Assembly (NCBI GenBank): GCA_009783235.1
Contig: WRHN01000002.1
Span: 124,001-188,000, forward strand
Origin: Candidatus Saccharimonadota bacterium
GTDB lineage: Bacteria; Patescibacteriota; Saccharimonadia; Saccharimonadales; Saccharimonadaceae
DNA: 64,000 nt
Direction: 5' to 3'
The translations under genes and the position numbers were made by a program. The notes beneath the pieces are model-generated. The model worked only from the letters and a program-made list of their open reading frames with translations, did not search any database and had not been told where the DNA came from. This document shows, one piece after another, positions 1 through 8,088 of the stretch. Position 1 is the stretch's first letter. Each line of letters begins with the position of its first letter.

Positions 1-572
1 ATCAAAGCACGAGTCGGTTTATTCGGTTCACCCTGTGGTTCGGGAACTTTTTTGACAATAGAATCTAAAACTTTTTTCACACCCTCACCAGTCTTGGCGC
101 TAATTTTAATAATATCGTTCTCATCACAACCTAGTAAGTTCATGACCTCCTTACTGACTCGCTCTGGATTAGCTGCCGGTAGATCAAGTTTATTAAGCAC
201 CGGAATAATTTCCAAATTAGCCTCCAGAGCCAGATAAACATTGGCCAGCGTCTGAGCCTGAATTCCTTGGCTAGCGTCAACCACTAAAACTGCACCCTCG
301 CAAGCAGCCAACGACCTGGAAACTTCGTAACTAAAATCGACATGGCCAGGTGTGTCAATTAGATTTAGATCAACACCTTGCCATTTCATTCGTACCGGCG
401 CCAGTTTAATTGTGATACCCTTTTCGCGCTCCAGATCCATTGAATCAAGTAACTGCGACTTCATCTCACGTTTCTCGACCGTGCCGGTCATCTCCATCAT
501 TCGATCTGCTAGAGTAGATTTGCCATGATCAATATGGGCGATAATGCAAAAATTGCGAATGTTGTTTGTCAT
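1..572 (-). CDS. lepA: Elongation factor 4 (LepA), N-terminal part
   Basis: Ribosome-associated translational GTPase that back-translocates or remodels stalled ribosomes. Only the first ~190 codons are in the window; the gene runs off the left edge. The translation from ATG 572 begins [20 protein letters not shown], the G1 P-loop of translational GTPases, followed by the LepA-type stretch with 'MEKREMK'-like spacing ('[25 protein letters not shown]'-type G2 region) and the G3 and G4 regions (DTPGHVDF-type sequence near 325-345 on the minus strand). Its ATG overlaps the rnpA stop in an ATGA, so the two are translationally coupled at the end of a murJ-rnpA-lepA run. Family assignment is secure; truncation is due to the window. 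Confidence 0.93.
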   Translation of the reverse strand, partial: MTNNIRNFCIIAHIDHGKSTLADRMMEMTGTVEKREMKSQLLDSMDLEREKGITIKLAPVRMKWQGVDLNLIDTPGHVDFSYEVSRSLAACEGAVLVVDASQGIQAQTLANVYLALEANLEIIPVLNKLDLPAANPERVSKEVMNLLGCDENDIIKISAKTGEGVKKVLDSIVKKVPEPQGEPNKPTRAL

Positions 573-904
573 TTTAATTCCGAAATTAATTTTTTTAATT
601 GTTCTTCTAGTTCTTGGCGACTAGCTATCAAAACTTCGTCCGAAAAAACCGTCACCGCAATATCATATGGTATTTCAAAATTAAAGTGCTGACGCAAAAT
701 TTCATAGACCTTTCTGCGCATACGATTTCGTTTAACTGCAGACTTGGCTATTTTTTTTGACACAATTACCGTTAACCGCGGGTGGCCACGGTGCAGGTTT
801 TCAACATATCTCAATCCAAAAAACTTACTGCGCGCACCTTCGCCGTTTTGAAAAAGATATTTTAGACTACCGTAACCGTGAAATCGAAATTTTTTACTTA
901 TCAT
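569..904 (-). CDS. rnpA: Ribonuclease P protein component
   Basis: Basic protein subunit of RNase P, which with the catalytic RNA removes 5' leaders from tRNA precursors. The 111-residue length is typical. It shows the N-terminal aromatic segment ([13 protein letters not shown]) and the family signature with the RNR-type core ([14 protein letters not shown], about residues 58-71). It starts 1 bp before the murJ stop region (ATG 904, murJ TAA 905-907) and ends in an ATGA overlap with lepA. The usual partner rpmH is not next to it here; its upstream neighbour is the lipid II flippase gene, so the classical rpmH-rnpA cluster has been rearranged. Confidence 0.93.
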   Translation of the reverse strand: MISKKFRFHGYGSLKYLFQNGEGARSKFFGLRYVENLHRGHPRLTVIVSKKIAKSAVKRNRMRRKVYEILRQHFNFEIPYDIAVTVFSDEVLIASRQELEEQLKKLISELK

Positions 905-2536
905 TTACAAGAATAGCGCCTTCTTAATCGCTTTAAGTACAGGGTTGGCTTCTTCGAGCTTCAGCAATTTTGACAATGCCAAATAAACTGAGAGCGACAC
1001 CGCCATGATAACACCTAGTTTCGGCAAAACCGTCATCATAGTTTGGTTGACAAACCGCAAGTCTAAAACCTTAACCAAGAAATAACACAGAACACCCATG
1101 ATAGCCGCGGCAATAATCATTTTAAGCACAGCGGCGATAAATCTAATTGTGAATAAGTTTTTAATTTTGTGGCCCATGATTATAAATAATATCGAAACTT
1201 CCAAAACCGCCCATATAACTTGTGCGAGCGCCAGGCCGTAGGCGCCCCAACCAAGCACCATGGTAAAAACAATTGCACAAACTATGGAAATGATTATCGA
1301 AAAAAGTGAAATTAGTAATGGGGTTTTCGTGTTTTGTTGAGCATAGAAACTACGCGTGGCCAAGTGAAAGACGGACCTGATTAAAATCACCATGGCGAAT
1401 ACCCCTAAGAGTCCAGCGATTAAGCTGTCGCCGCCCTGTTTGATGATGGAAACTATATAACCACGAGCGAAGAAAAACATCACCGCAACCGGCAACGCCA
1501 GCCAAATAATCACCCGCAAAACTCCCTGCAGTTCTTTGGCGAATAAGTCCGGACGACCTTGTGAAATCCGTTCTGTCATTTGCGGGAAAGCTGCAGTAGA
1601 GATAGCAATGCCAATGAGATTAATTGGCATTTGATAAAGTGTTGTTGCCTGGTTGTATGACCTGACCGTTCCCTCTACCATGCGCGAGGCCAAGTTCGTG
1701 TCAACCAAAGTTGAAACGTAATCAATGCCTTGATCAGCCGAGCGTGCTGGCAACAATTTCAGAACTTTTCTAAAGCCCAGGTTTTTCCAAAAAATTTTAA
1801 ATTCATATTTAAAATCAAGACCCGCTAGGCCAAAAGAAGAAACTATGAGCTGCAACAACGCGCCCGCTACTACGCCCAACGCCACTCCCATAATACCGCC
1901 GGAAAACAATTCTACACCAAAAGCGCTAATGCCGTTAGTCAAAACTAAAATGCCAAAAATAATTCCTAAATTATAAAGCGCTGGGCTAAGCGCAAAAAAC
2001 ACGAACCGCCCGACGGCCTGTTGCATTGACGAGATGACTGTAGCAATGGCGAAGATAAACGGGTTAATCGCGATGACGCGCATCATCGCCACGGCTAGCT
2101 GTTGCCCAGTTTCTTCTAACCCCGGGCCAACCACGTATTTCACTAACAATGGCGCAAACACAATAATCAAGATTGACGCCGCCAAAGTAACAAGCGCCAT
2201 GAAATTAATTATTGAACTCGACAGACGCCAGGCCGATTCCTTATTGCCGTTTAAATAGCGTTGATTAAAAACCGGTATAAATGTTACCGACAAGGCTCCA
2301 GAAACCAAAATAAAAAACATAAAATCTGGAATGGTAAAAGCTACCGTGTAAGCATCGATTCCGACTTTGTAGGTGTCAAGGTACATGCTGTTAAGTAACC
2401 TGTCGCGATACAAGCCCAAAACACTCGAGATTAAAGTCGACCCAGCTAAAAGCATAGCCGCGGTTTTAATACTGACTGTATTATTGGCTCGGGCTAAAGT
2501 TTTTTTAATTTTTTTGCTTACTCGACCTCGTGGCAT
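905..2536 (-). CDS. murJ: Lipid II flippase MurJ/MviN
   Basis: Integral membrane protein of the MOP exporter superfamily that flips lipid II, the peptidoglycan precursor, across the cytoplasmic membrane. The 543 residues contain many hydrophobic helices (about 14 expected) after a basic N-terminus, and the family opening motif 'STLISSVLGLYRDRLL' near residue 35 followed by a membrane segment ending in 'VSGALSVTFIPVFN', typical of MviN. It starts 2 bp after the lysS stop and abuts rnpA, so it is probably cotranscribed with lysS. It fits the other wall genes in the window (murA, murT-gatD, mltG). High confidence in the family; flippase activity is inferred from family knowledge. Confidence 0.92.
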   Translation of the reverse strand: MPRGRVSKKIKKTLARANNTVSIKTAAMLLAGSTLISSVLGLYRDRLLNSMYLDTYKVGIDAYTVAFTIPDFMFFILVSGALSVTFIPVFNQRYLNGNKESAWRLSSSIINFMALVTLAASILIIVFAPLLVKYVVGPGLEETGQQLAVAMMRVIAINPFIFAIATVISSMQQAVGRFVFFALSPALYNLGIIFGILVLTNGISAFGVELFSGGIMGVALGVVAGALLQLIVSSFGLAGLDFKYEFKIFWKNLGFRKVLKLLPARSADQGIDYVSTLVDTNLASRMVEGTVRSYNQATTLYQMPINLIGIAISTAAFPQMTERISQGRPDLFAKELQGVLRVIIWLALPVAVMFFFARGYIVSIIKQGGDSLIAGLLGVFAMVILIRSVFHLATRSFYAQQNTKTPLLISLFSIIISIVCAIVFTMVLGWGAYGLALAQVIWAVLEVSILFIIMGHKIKNLFTIRFIAAVLKMIIAAAIMGVLCYFLVKVLDLRFVNQTMMTVLPKLGVIMAVSLSVYLALSKLLKLEEANPVLKAIKKALFL

Positions 2537-2537
2537 A

Positions 2538-4046
2538 TTATAATTTTACGTCCTTATAAATTTCGCGCGTGACATCGGAGATTTCGTGACGCATGTGCGG
2601 AAATGGCACACCTTCTCGCCCTGAAACACCTTCAAGCAACCAAAAATTACGCTCGGAACTGCCCCATCCGCAAGTTGGCGGCATACCGTATTCTAACATT
2701 TCCACAAAATCAATATCCAACATCATCGCCTCGTTATCACCATCATCGCGCATTTTTTGCTGTTCAACAAATCGTGCTAGCTGATCAACTGGATCATTCA
2801 ACTCCGAAAAACCGTTACCCAATTCCGTGCCCAAAATAATTGGGTGGAAGCGCTGCGTTACACGCGAATCTTGCGGATCACATTTAGCAAGCGGCGAAAT
2901 TTCCACCGGCTCGTTAATCAGCCAAAACGGGCCCGCACTTTGGCGACGAATCAATTTCCAAACTCCATCTAGCAATCTTGAATCATTGGCGTTTTTATCG
3001 AACTCAACTTTGCTTTCTGTCAAAATTTTTTTTAGTTGCTTCGAATCAGGATTAAAAACGTCAACGTCAAATTTTTCTCTCATAATATCAGCGTAAGAAA
3101 TTCTTGGCCAATCTTGATCTAGATCAACTTTCAGACCATCACGTTCAAATTGCAAAGTCCCCCACGTTTCATTGGCGACGTATTTAATCATGGCCTCGTA
3201 AAACTTCATGCCGTCTTCATGATCCTGATAAGCCGCGTAGCTTTCCATGGATATGTGTTCTGGCAAATGTTCTTCATCGATACCTTCGTTACGAAAACGC
3301 GGGCCAATGTCGAAGACTCGCTCATAGCCAGCACCAATCAGGCGTTTCAACGGCAACTCTTGCGAAATGCGCAAATAAAAATCTTGGCTCAGGGCGTCCA
3401 TGTGAGTTACAAATGGATTGGCATCGGCGCCGCCGGTTGTGTGCTCCAGAACCGGAGTATTAATTTCAATAAAATCATGGTCAAGCAAAAACTGCCTGGT
3501 AGCTTGCCAAAACTTAGAGCGACGAACAAACCGATCCCTCACGTCTTTATTAACATTGATATCGATGTAGCGACGACGCAAACGCTCTTCTTTGTCTGAG
3601 AATTCTTCGTGCTGCAGTGGCATCGGTCGCAGACTTTTGGCAAGCAGGCGCAAAGTTTTAACGCCAATGGAGATTTCGCCAGTTTGCGTTTTTATAATCT
3701 CGCCGATCGCTTCGACAAAATCGCCCGTGTCAAGCAAATTCAGTTGTTTAATGCCCAGTTCGCCATTTTCTGGATTGACATTGCCAATTTCACCATCGCG
3801 AATAAACAATTGTAAACTGCCAGAAAAATCTTCAACGACAATAAAAGCAAGTTTACCGAATTTACGAATTGATTTAATACGCCCGACAACAGTTTCAGTT
3901 CGGCCTTGCAGTTTCTCAAAACTTTTTGTCGCTTCCGCCGCCATGATAGTGCGACCAGAATTAGCTGGGTACGGATTGATGCCCAGTTTTTTTATCTCTT
4001 CTAGTTTTCTAATTCGTTCGTCACGAAAATCTTGTAGCGTTGCCAT
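2538..4046 (-). CDS. lysS: Lysyl-tRNA synthetase, class II
   Basis: Charges tRNA-Lys. The N-terminal OB-fold anticodon-binding domain occupies about residues 50-140 (VVGRIKSIRKFGKLAF), followed by the class II catalytic core. Motif 2 is clear at about residues 244-262 (VFDIGPRFRNEGIDEEH). Motif 3 is divergent: near residue 465 it reads CGWGSSERNFWLLEG instead of the usual GIGIDRL-type sequence, although the ER pair of the general class II motif remains. The 502-residue length is normal. A -10 hexamer TAGAAT preceded by TGT lies 7 bp upstream of ATG 4046, suggesting a leaderless transcript continuing into murJ, rnpA and lepA. Confidence 0.9.
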   Translation of the reverse strand: MATLQDFRDERIRKLEEIKKLGINPYPANSGRTIMAAEATKSFEKLQGRTETVVGRIKSIRKFGKLAFIVVEDFSGSLQLFIRDGEIGNVNPENGELGIKQLNLLDTGDFVEAIGEIIKTQTGEISIGVKTLRLLAKSLRPMPLQHEEFSDKEERLRRRYIDINVNKDVRDRFVRRSKFWQATRQFLLDHDFIEINTPVLEHTTGGADANPFVTHMDALSQDFYLRISQELPLKRLIGAGYERVFDIGPRFRNEGIDEEHLPEHISMESYAAYQDHEDGMKFYEAMIKYVANETWGTLQFERDGLKVDLDQDWPRISYADIMREKFDVDVFNPDSKQLKKILTESKVEFDKNANDSRLLDGVWKLIRRQSAGPFWLINEPVEISPLAKCDPQDSRVTQRFHPIILGTELGNGFSELNDPVDQLARFVEQQKMRDDGDNEAMMLDIDFVEMLEYGMPPTCGWGSSERNFWLLEGVSGREGVPFPHMRHEISDVTREIYKDVKL

Positions 4047-4119
4047 GTCTGATATTCTAACACAAAAACCAGGTTAGTACCAGTAGTAATATATTGCCCA
4101 ATAGTTGATTTACGTTTAA

Positions 4120-4821
4120 TTATTTTTTAGCTTGACGAGAATGTTTGGTTTTGCTGGTCGCTCTGTTGTGGTGGACTGGATGTTGTTTTTTCTTTTTAGA
4201 TTTTTGCTTCTTAACCAGTACAAAGAATAAACCTATCATCGCCAGAGAAAGTACGACAATTATAACTACAATGCTGGCCATTCCCTTGTTGCTGACAATG
4301 TTACCGAAAAGTTTCATATAGCCCGTGTTCGGCATGCCCGGCACTACGTCTGGTATTAATGGAATTTCTGGCAATTTGACAGCCTCTAAAGTTATTTGGA
4401 ACGGAACTTCTTTACTGCCAGTAGAATTTTCCATGATTAAAATATAGTTGTATATTCCGGGCGTGTCGCCAATTAGAAAAACCGCCGTGATTTCTTCTAG
4501 GATTGATGTGGTTTTTGTCATGCTATATAACACGTTGCCGTTAGCGTCGATAATATAAATATCGCCAACGCCGCTGGCTTCAAACACCACCCTCGCGGTA
4601 TCTTGCGTCGTGGTGTAGTTGCCACTGTCGCTTTGTTTGCCATTGATGCTGGTGAGACTCAAATCAACGTCGTCGTTACCAACGATTACATTGATTGTAG
4701 TCCCACTGGTTTGAGTGGTAGCCGCCGAAGCGCTAGTAGCGCCACCGAACACCGGCAGCGCTACTATAGCCAAGAACAAGCCTGTTAATATTTTTTTATA
4801 ATTAACGCTTATTTTTGACAT
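4120..4821 (-). CDS. Secreted surface protein with MPNTG sortase-like C-terminus
   Basis: Third gene of a three-gene surface locus. It has an N-terminal signal peptide (basic start then TGLFLAIVALPVFGGATSASA), a beta-rich extracellular part of about 130 residues resembling a single immunoglobulin-like domain, then MPNTG near residue 165, a spacer of about 13 residues, a hydrophobic segment (SIVVIIVVLSLAMIGLFFVLV) and a Lys-rich tail. That order is the cell-wall sorting signal layout, with Met in place of Leu in LPxTG. Two sortases are encoded elsewhere in the window (19941, 59777). Spacing to the upstream gene is 26 bp, so it is probably in the same operon. Anchoring is inferred; the tail could also simply be a membrane anchor. 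Confidence 0.72.
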   Translation of the reverse strand: MSKISVNYKKILTGLFLAIVALPVFGGATSASAATTQTSGTTINVIVGNDDVDLSLTSINGKQSDSGNYTTTQDTARVVFEASGVGDIYIIDANGNVLYSMTKTTSILEEITAVFLIGDTPGIYNYILIMENSTGSKEVPFQITLEAVKLPEIPLIPDVVPGMPNTGYMKLFGNIVSNKGMASIVVIIVVLSLAMIGLFFVLVKKQKSKKKKQHPVHHNRATSKTKHSRQAKK

Positions 4822-4847
4822 GCTTCAATTTTTTATTCTTCCGTGTA

Positions 4848-5810
4848 TTACTTGCGGCCTTTTTTAGCAGCTGGTTTTTTAGCAGGCGCGCGACGAGCAG
4901 CTGGTTTCTTGGCAGTTTTACTGTTTTGCAACTTGATAATCAACAGCGCAACAATAGCAATTACTACGGCTACCATGATGACTAATATCCACACTGGCAT
5001 CAACAAAACAAATTGCTTGTAGGTTTTTTCCGCGTTGTCCAAGAACTGAACGCTTTGCTTAATGGTGTAAAAACCAATTCGCATGTCGCTGTTCCAGTCC
5101 AAAGATATACTTCGCGAAGTTTCTGGCAGAACTTGGTTGGTCTTAAGGCCGGAATTGTAAATCTCCACGCCAAAGATGTTGTAGACTCTCAAAGTAGTGT
5201 TTACTGCAAAATCAGTGTTGCCAGTGTTTTGAATATCAACCGAAGTTTGTACTGGGCTAGTTTTGTACCATTTATCAATGTTGCTGCCCAGGAACGCTCC
5301 TTTTTCGATAGTGGTGCCAGCAATCGAGCTGAAGACCAACATGCCGACACGGCTAGAAGCATTAACTCCATCGTCAGATTGAGCAATTACGCTCTCGGCC
5401 ATAATCGCGGCGTATTGACCGCCAGCTGGCACGCTCGCGGGAACGTTTACGTGGTAGGCAATTTGCGCGGTTGCGTTAGGCGCCAAGGTGTACTCTTCTT
5501 GGTCGAAAGTAATCCAGCGTGCAATTTGAGTGCGATTTAATTCGCCGCTAAATTGCAAGTTTTCATAGTCATTATTATTTACATAAAACGGCGTGGCATA
5601 AACTTTGAAAGTCAGATTTGATGTACCAGAGTTAGTGACTTTAAAATTGCCGTCAGTTGTAGTGCCCGGAGCCAACTGCAACTTCGCGCTGACTGGTGAA
5701 ATGGTTATGCTGTCTAGTGCTGGATCTGCTGCGTAAGCAACCGAGTTAAAGGCAAAACCCAGACCGAAGACTACCGCCAGCCCCATTAATATTTTAGTTA
5801 GTTTTTTCAT
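4848..5810 (-). CDS. DUF916-like (WxL-interacting-protein-like) membrane-anchored surface protein
   Basis: A 320-residue exported protein. Signal peptide at residues 1-27 (ending SVAYA), then a beta domain opening 'ITISPVSAKLQLAPGTTTDG' that is typical of DUF916: N-terminal strand, glycine-rich turn and 'VTNSGTSNLTFKV'. A second beta domain follows (about residues 185-265, 'VDIQNTGNTDFAVNTTLRV'), then a transmembrane helix (about residues 271-293) and a tail rich in Lys, Ala and Pro. This two-domain plus TM layout matches the DUF916/DUF3324 proteins of Firmicutes WxL operons, which bind WxL proteins and wall. A good ribosome site (GGGAGGGGAG) precedes ATG 5810. It lies 38 bp after the small beta protein gene. 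The family link is by pattern, not by search. Confidence 0.7.
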   Translation of the reverse strand: MKKLTKILMGLAVVFGLGFAFNSVAYAADPALDSITISPVSAKLQLAPGTTTDGNFKVTNSGTSNLTFKVYATPFYVNNNDYENLQFSGELNRTQIARWITFDQEEYTLAPNATAQIAYHVNVPASVPAGGQYAAIMAESVIAQSDDGVNASSRVGMLVFSSIAGTTIEKGAFLGSNIDKWYKTSPVQTSVDIQNTGNTDFAVNTTLRVYNIFGVEIYNSGLKTNQVLPETSRSISLDWNSDMRIGFYTIKQSVQFLDNAEKTYKQFVLLMPVWILVIMVAVVIAIVALLIIKLQNSKTAKKPAARRAPAKKPAAKKGRK

Positions 5811-5848
5811 TACTCCCCTCCCTTATTGGTTATCTAAATTATATAGTT

Positions 5849-6412
5849 TTACGGATTGACCACCGCGGTATAAAGTACTTCGCCAGTGTAAGTACCGCTT
5901 GGCAAGCTAGCTGTTGGTTGTGCGCCAAATGTCACATAAGTAGCTACAGCGTTAGCCGTGGTACTTGAGCTAGCGATTGTTGAAGGCGTACCCTGAGTCG
6001 GAATGGTCAAAAAGGTTGATGCTGCAACGTTAGTTGTGCCGAAATTATAACCCCAGGTATCATTTTGCAGGGCTGCTGCTGTTGTGCCGTTAGTAGTGGC
6101 CGTAATAGCGTTGGCGCCACTGAGCAAAGATTTGTTAATGCTGTTCATCTCAATTTGCAACAGATAACCAGTTGTATTGTTGGTAGTAACCGTCAAAGTT
6201 TGAACGGCCGTACCAGTAGTGCCTAGTGTCGGGTTGATATTAACCGTTGTGTTTCCATTACTTAGTGTAATTTGCGAACCAACATTAACGTTCACTGTAG
6301 TTGTGCCACTGTCTTGTGCCTGTACTGCTGCGGCAATACCAGGAAAAGCCACGACGCTCAGGACTAGCGCTCCTGCTGCCAAACCAGCTGTTAGGTTTAT
6401 GTTTTTTTTCAT
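5849..6412 (-). CDS. Small secreted beta-rich surface protein, WxL-like
   Basis: First gene of the surface locus; 187 residues from ATG 6412, chosen because AGAAAGGG lies just upstream and the reading begins with a proper signal peptide (MKKNINLTAGLAAGALVLSV, cleavage near FPGIAAAVQA). The mature part is Thr/Asn/Gly/Ser-rich and lacks charge, with beta pattern 'TNNTTGYLLQI', 'LLSGANAI', 'NDTWGYNF' and a C-terminal 'LPSGTYTGEVLYTAVV'. WxL domains end with the same GTYTGxLxW-type strand, but the final WxL tryptophan is replaced by Tyr here. The very strong promoter upstream suggests an abundant surface or S-layer-like protein. A longer upstream start is in frame but would place the promoter inside the gene. 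Confidence 0.7.
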   Translation of the reverse strand: MKKNINLTAGLAAGALVLSVVAFPGIAAAVQAQDSGTTTVNVNVGSQITLSNGNTTVNINPTLGTTGTAVQTLTVTTNNTTGYLLQIEMNSINKSLLSGANAITATTNGTTAAALQNDTWGYNFGTTNVAASTFLTIPTQGTPSTIASSSTTANAVATYVTFGAQPTASLPSGTYTGEVLYTAVVNP

Positions 6413-6455
6413 AGTTTGAAATCCCTTTCTAATTATGTTTTTATTATATGGCCCA

Positions 6456-6484
6456 ATTATACAGAAAAAAAAGCATAAAGTCAA
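6456..6484 (-). promoter_or_regulatory. Near-consensus sigma70-type promoter of the surface locus
   Basis: On the minus strand, -35 TTGACT (6479-6484), a 17-bp spacer containing a run of eight T, and -10 TATAAT (6456-6461). The start point would be near 6449, giving a leader of about 37 nt with a ribosome site before ATG 6412. It is the best match to consensus seen in the window. Confidence 0.85.
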
Positions 6485-6509
6485 TCAACAGAGTCTTTTG
6501 AGCAAGTGA

Positions 6510-6538
6510 TTGCGTTCATATGTCATATATGATATACT
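6510..6538 (+). promoter_or_regulatory. murA promoter with embedded palindromic operator candidate
   Basis: -35 TTGCGT (6510-6515), 17-bp spacer, -10 TATACT (6533-6538); start point about 6545, giving a leader of only ~5 nt. The 18-bp sequence TATGTCATATATGATATA (6519-6536) is a palindrome with one mismatched pair, lying across the spacer and -10. A bound repressor there would block the promoter. The HTH domain of the gene it drives is the obvious candidate ligand (inference). Confidence 0.65.
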
Positions 6539-6549
6539 TGGCGCTACTT

Positions 6550-8067
6550 ATGACAAACTATAAGTTGAAAATTGGTAAGATTATATCAGAAACCCGCGAG
6601 CGCAAAGGTCTAACGCAAAGCCAGCTGGCAAGCAAGATTAGCTCATCTCAAAGTGCCGTCAATCAAATTGAGCGCGGGCAACGCAATATTAGTGTGGAAC
6701 TGCTTGACAAAATCTCTACTGCGCTGGGTCAGGACATCTTACAAATTAACGATACTGGTAAAATAAATTTTCGCGTCAATGGGCCGACTAAACTGAGCGG
6801 CGAATTGACGGTGAATACTTCAAAAAATGCCGCCGTGGGCCTGCTCTGCGCCAGTTTGCTCAACAAAGGAAAAACCACTCTGCGTAATGTTGCGCGCATC
6901 GAAGAAGTTTATCGCATCATTGAAGTTTTGCAGAGTTTGGGTTCTAGTTGTCGCTGGATGAACGAAAATGATCTAGAAATTATTCACCCGCGTGATTTAA
7001 AACTCAACGAAATAGACGTCAAAGCGGCCGCTAGGACTCGCTCTATACTAATGTTTTTGGGGCCGTTGCTCCACCAATGCGCAGATTTCAATATACCATT
7101 TTCTGGAGGTTGCGCGCTAGGCGTTCGCACAGTTGAACCACACCTAAAAGCGCTAAAGTCTTTTGGTCTCGATGTTCAAATTTCTGGCGACACTTATCAT
7201 GCCACCACCAAAAAAACCGCGCCAGCTCGTGCGATTGTTTTGACCGAACGCGGCGATACCACCACAGAAAATGTGATTATGGCGGCGGCGCTGTCGGATG
7301 CCGAAGTCATCATTCGCAACGCCAGTCCCAATTATATGGTGCAGGACGTTTGTTTCTATCTGCAAAAACTAGGCGTCAAAATTGAGGGAGTTGGCGCGAC
7401 CACCCTGAAAATCCGTGGTCTATCGCAAATCTGCAAAAACGTTGAGTACTTTATCTCTGAAGACCCGATTGAAGCCATGACTTTTGTAGCGGCCAGCATT
7501 GTCACCAAAAGCGAACTGAAGATTAACCGCATACCGATTGAATTTATGGAACAAGAGCTGGCAGTGCTCGAATCTATGGGGTTGATTTATGATATCAGCG
7601 ACGAATACACATCGAAAAACGATCGTACCCGCTTGGTGGATTTACATATCTACCAGAGCCAGCTCATAGCACCCAAGGACAAAATTCACGCCCTGCCGTT
7701 TCCGGGAATTAATATGGACAATCTTCCCTTTTTTGGCCTTATCGCAACCACCGCAAAGGGGCGCACGCTCATTCACGACTGGTCTTATGAAAATCGCGCC
7801 ATCTATTTTACCGACCTAGCTCCGCTGGGCGTTAATGTTGAGCTGGTTGATCCGCACAGAGTCTACATTTCTGGGCCAACTTCTTGGCGCGCCGCAGACG
7901 TCATAGCGCCGCCAGCACTCAGACCCAGCGTGGTTTTACTTTTGGCAATGATGGCGGCCGACGGTACATCAATGTTGCGCGACGTCTATAATATTAATCG
8001 TGGCTACGAAGAATTCGCCGACCGCTTAAATGCTGTGGGCGCCCATATAGAAACCGTTCGCGACTGA
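6550..8067 (+). CDS. murA: XRE-type HTH domain fused to UDP-GlcNAc enolpyruvyl transferase (MurA)
   Basis: First committed step of peptidoglycan synthesis: transfers enolpyruvate from PEP to UDP-GlcNAc. The start is taken at ATG 6550, just after the promoter; an in-frame ATG at 6520 lies inside the promoter. Residues 8-65 form a Cro/CI-type helix-turn-helix (TQSQLASKISSSQSAVNQIE). Residues 75-505 are the MurA two-domain inside-out barrel. The active-site Lys/Asn pair is at about 92-93 (TSKNAA) and the PEP-loop Cys is Cys188 in GGCALGVR, with Arg two residues after the Gly-Val. It is divergent from the surface locus with 37 bp between the promoters' outer edges. The fusion suggests that precursor level and transcription are coupled (inference). 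Confidence 0.88.
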   Translation: MTNYKLKIGKIISETRERKGLTQSQLASKISSSQSAVNQIERGQRNISVELLDKISTALGQDILQINDTGKINFRVNGPTKLSGELTVNTSKNAAVGLLCASLLNKGKTTLRNVARIEEVYRIIEVLQSLGSSCRWMNENDLEIIHPRDLKLNEIDVKAAARTRSILMFLGPLLHQCADFNIPFSGGCALGVRTVEPHLKALKSFGLDVQISGDTYHATTKKTAPARAIVLTERGDTTTENVIMAAALSDAEVIIRNASPNYMVQDVCFYLQKLGVKIEGVGATTLKIRGLSQICKNVEYFISEDPIEAMTFVAASIVTKSELKINRIPIEFMEQELAVLESMGLIYDISDEYTSKNDRTRLVDLHIYQSQLIAPKDKIHALPFPGINMDNLPFFGLIATTAKGRTLIHDWSYENRAIYFTDLAPLGVNVELVDPHRVYISGPTSWRAADVIAPPALRPSVVLLLAMMAADGTSMLRDVYNINRGYEEFADRLNAVGAHIETVRD

Positions 8068-8088
8068 CCCGCGAATCAACTGACGACG

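Noticed and set aside
569-904. Recoding of TGA as glycine, as in Gracilibacteria and Absconditabacteria
   Set aside because: rnpA and several others end at TGA with normal family lengths, so TGA is a stop here.
3592-4077. 161-codon plus-strand open frame
   Set aside because: Antisense to lysS, which has clear class II synthetase motifs; the frame has no recognisable protein features.
4848-4915. Lys/Ala/Pro-rich tail as a histone-H1-like DNA-binding domain
   Set aside because: It follows a transmembrane helix in a secreted protein, so it is a cytoplasmic anchor tail; DNA binding would be speculation.
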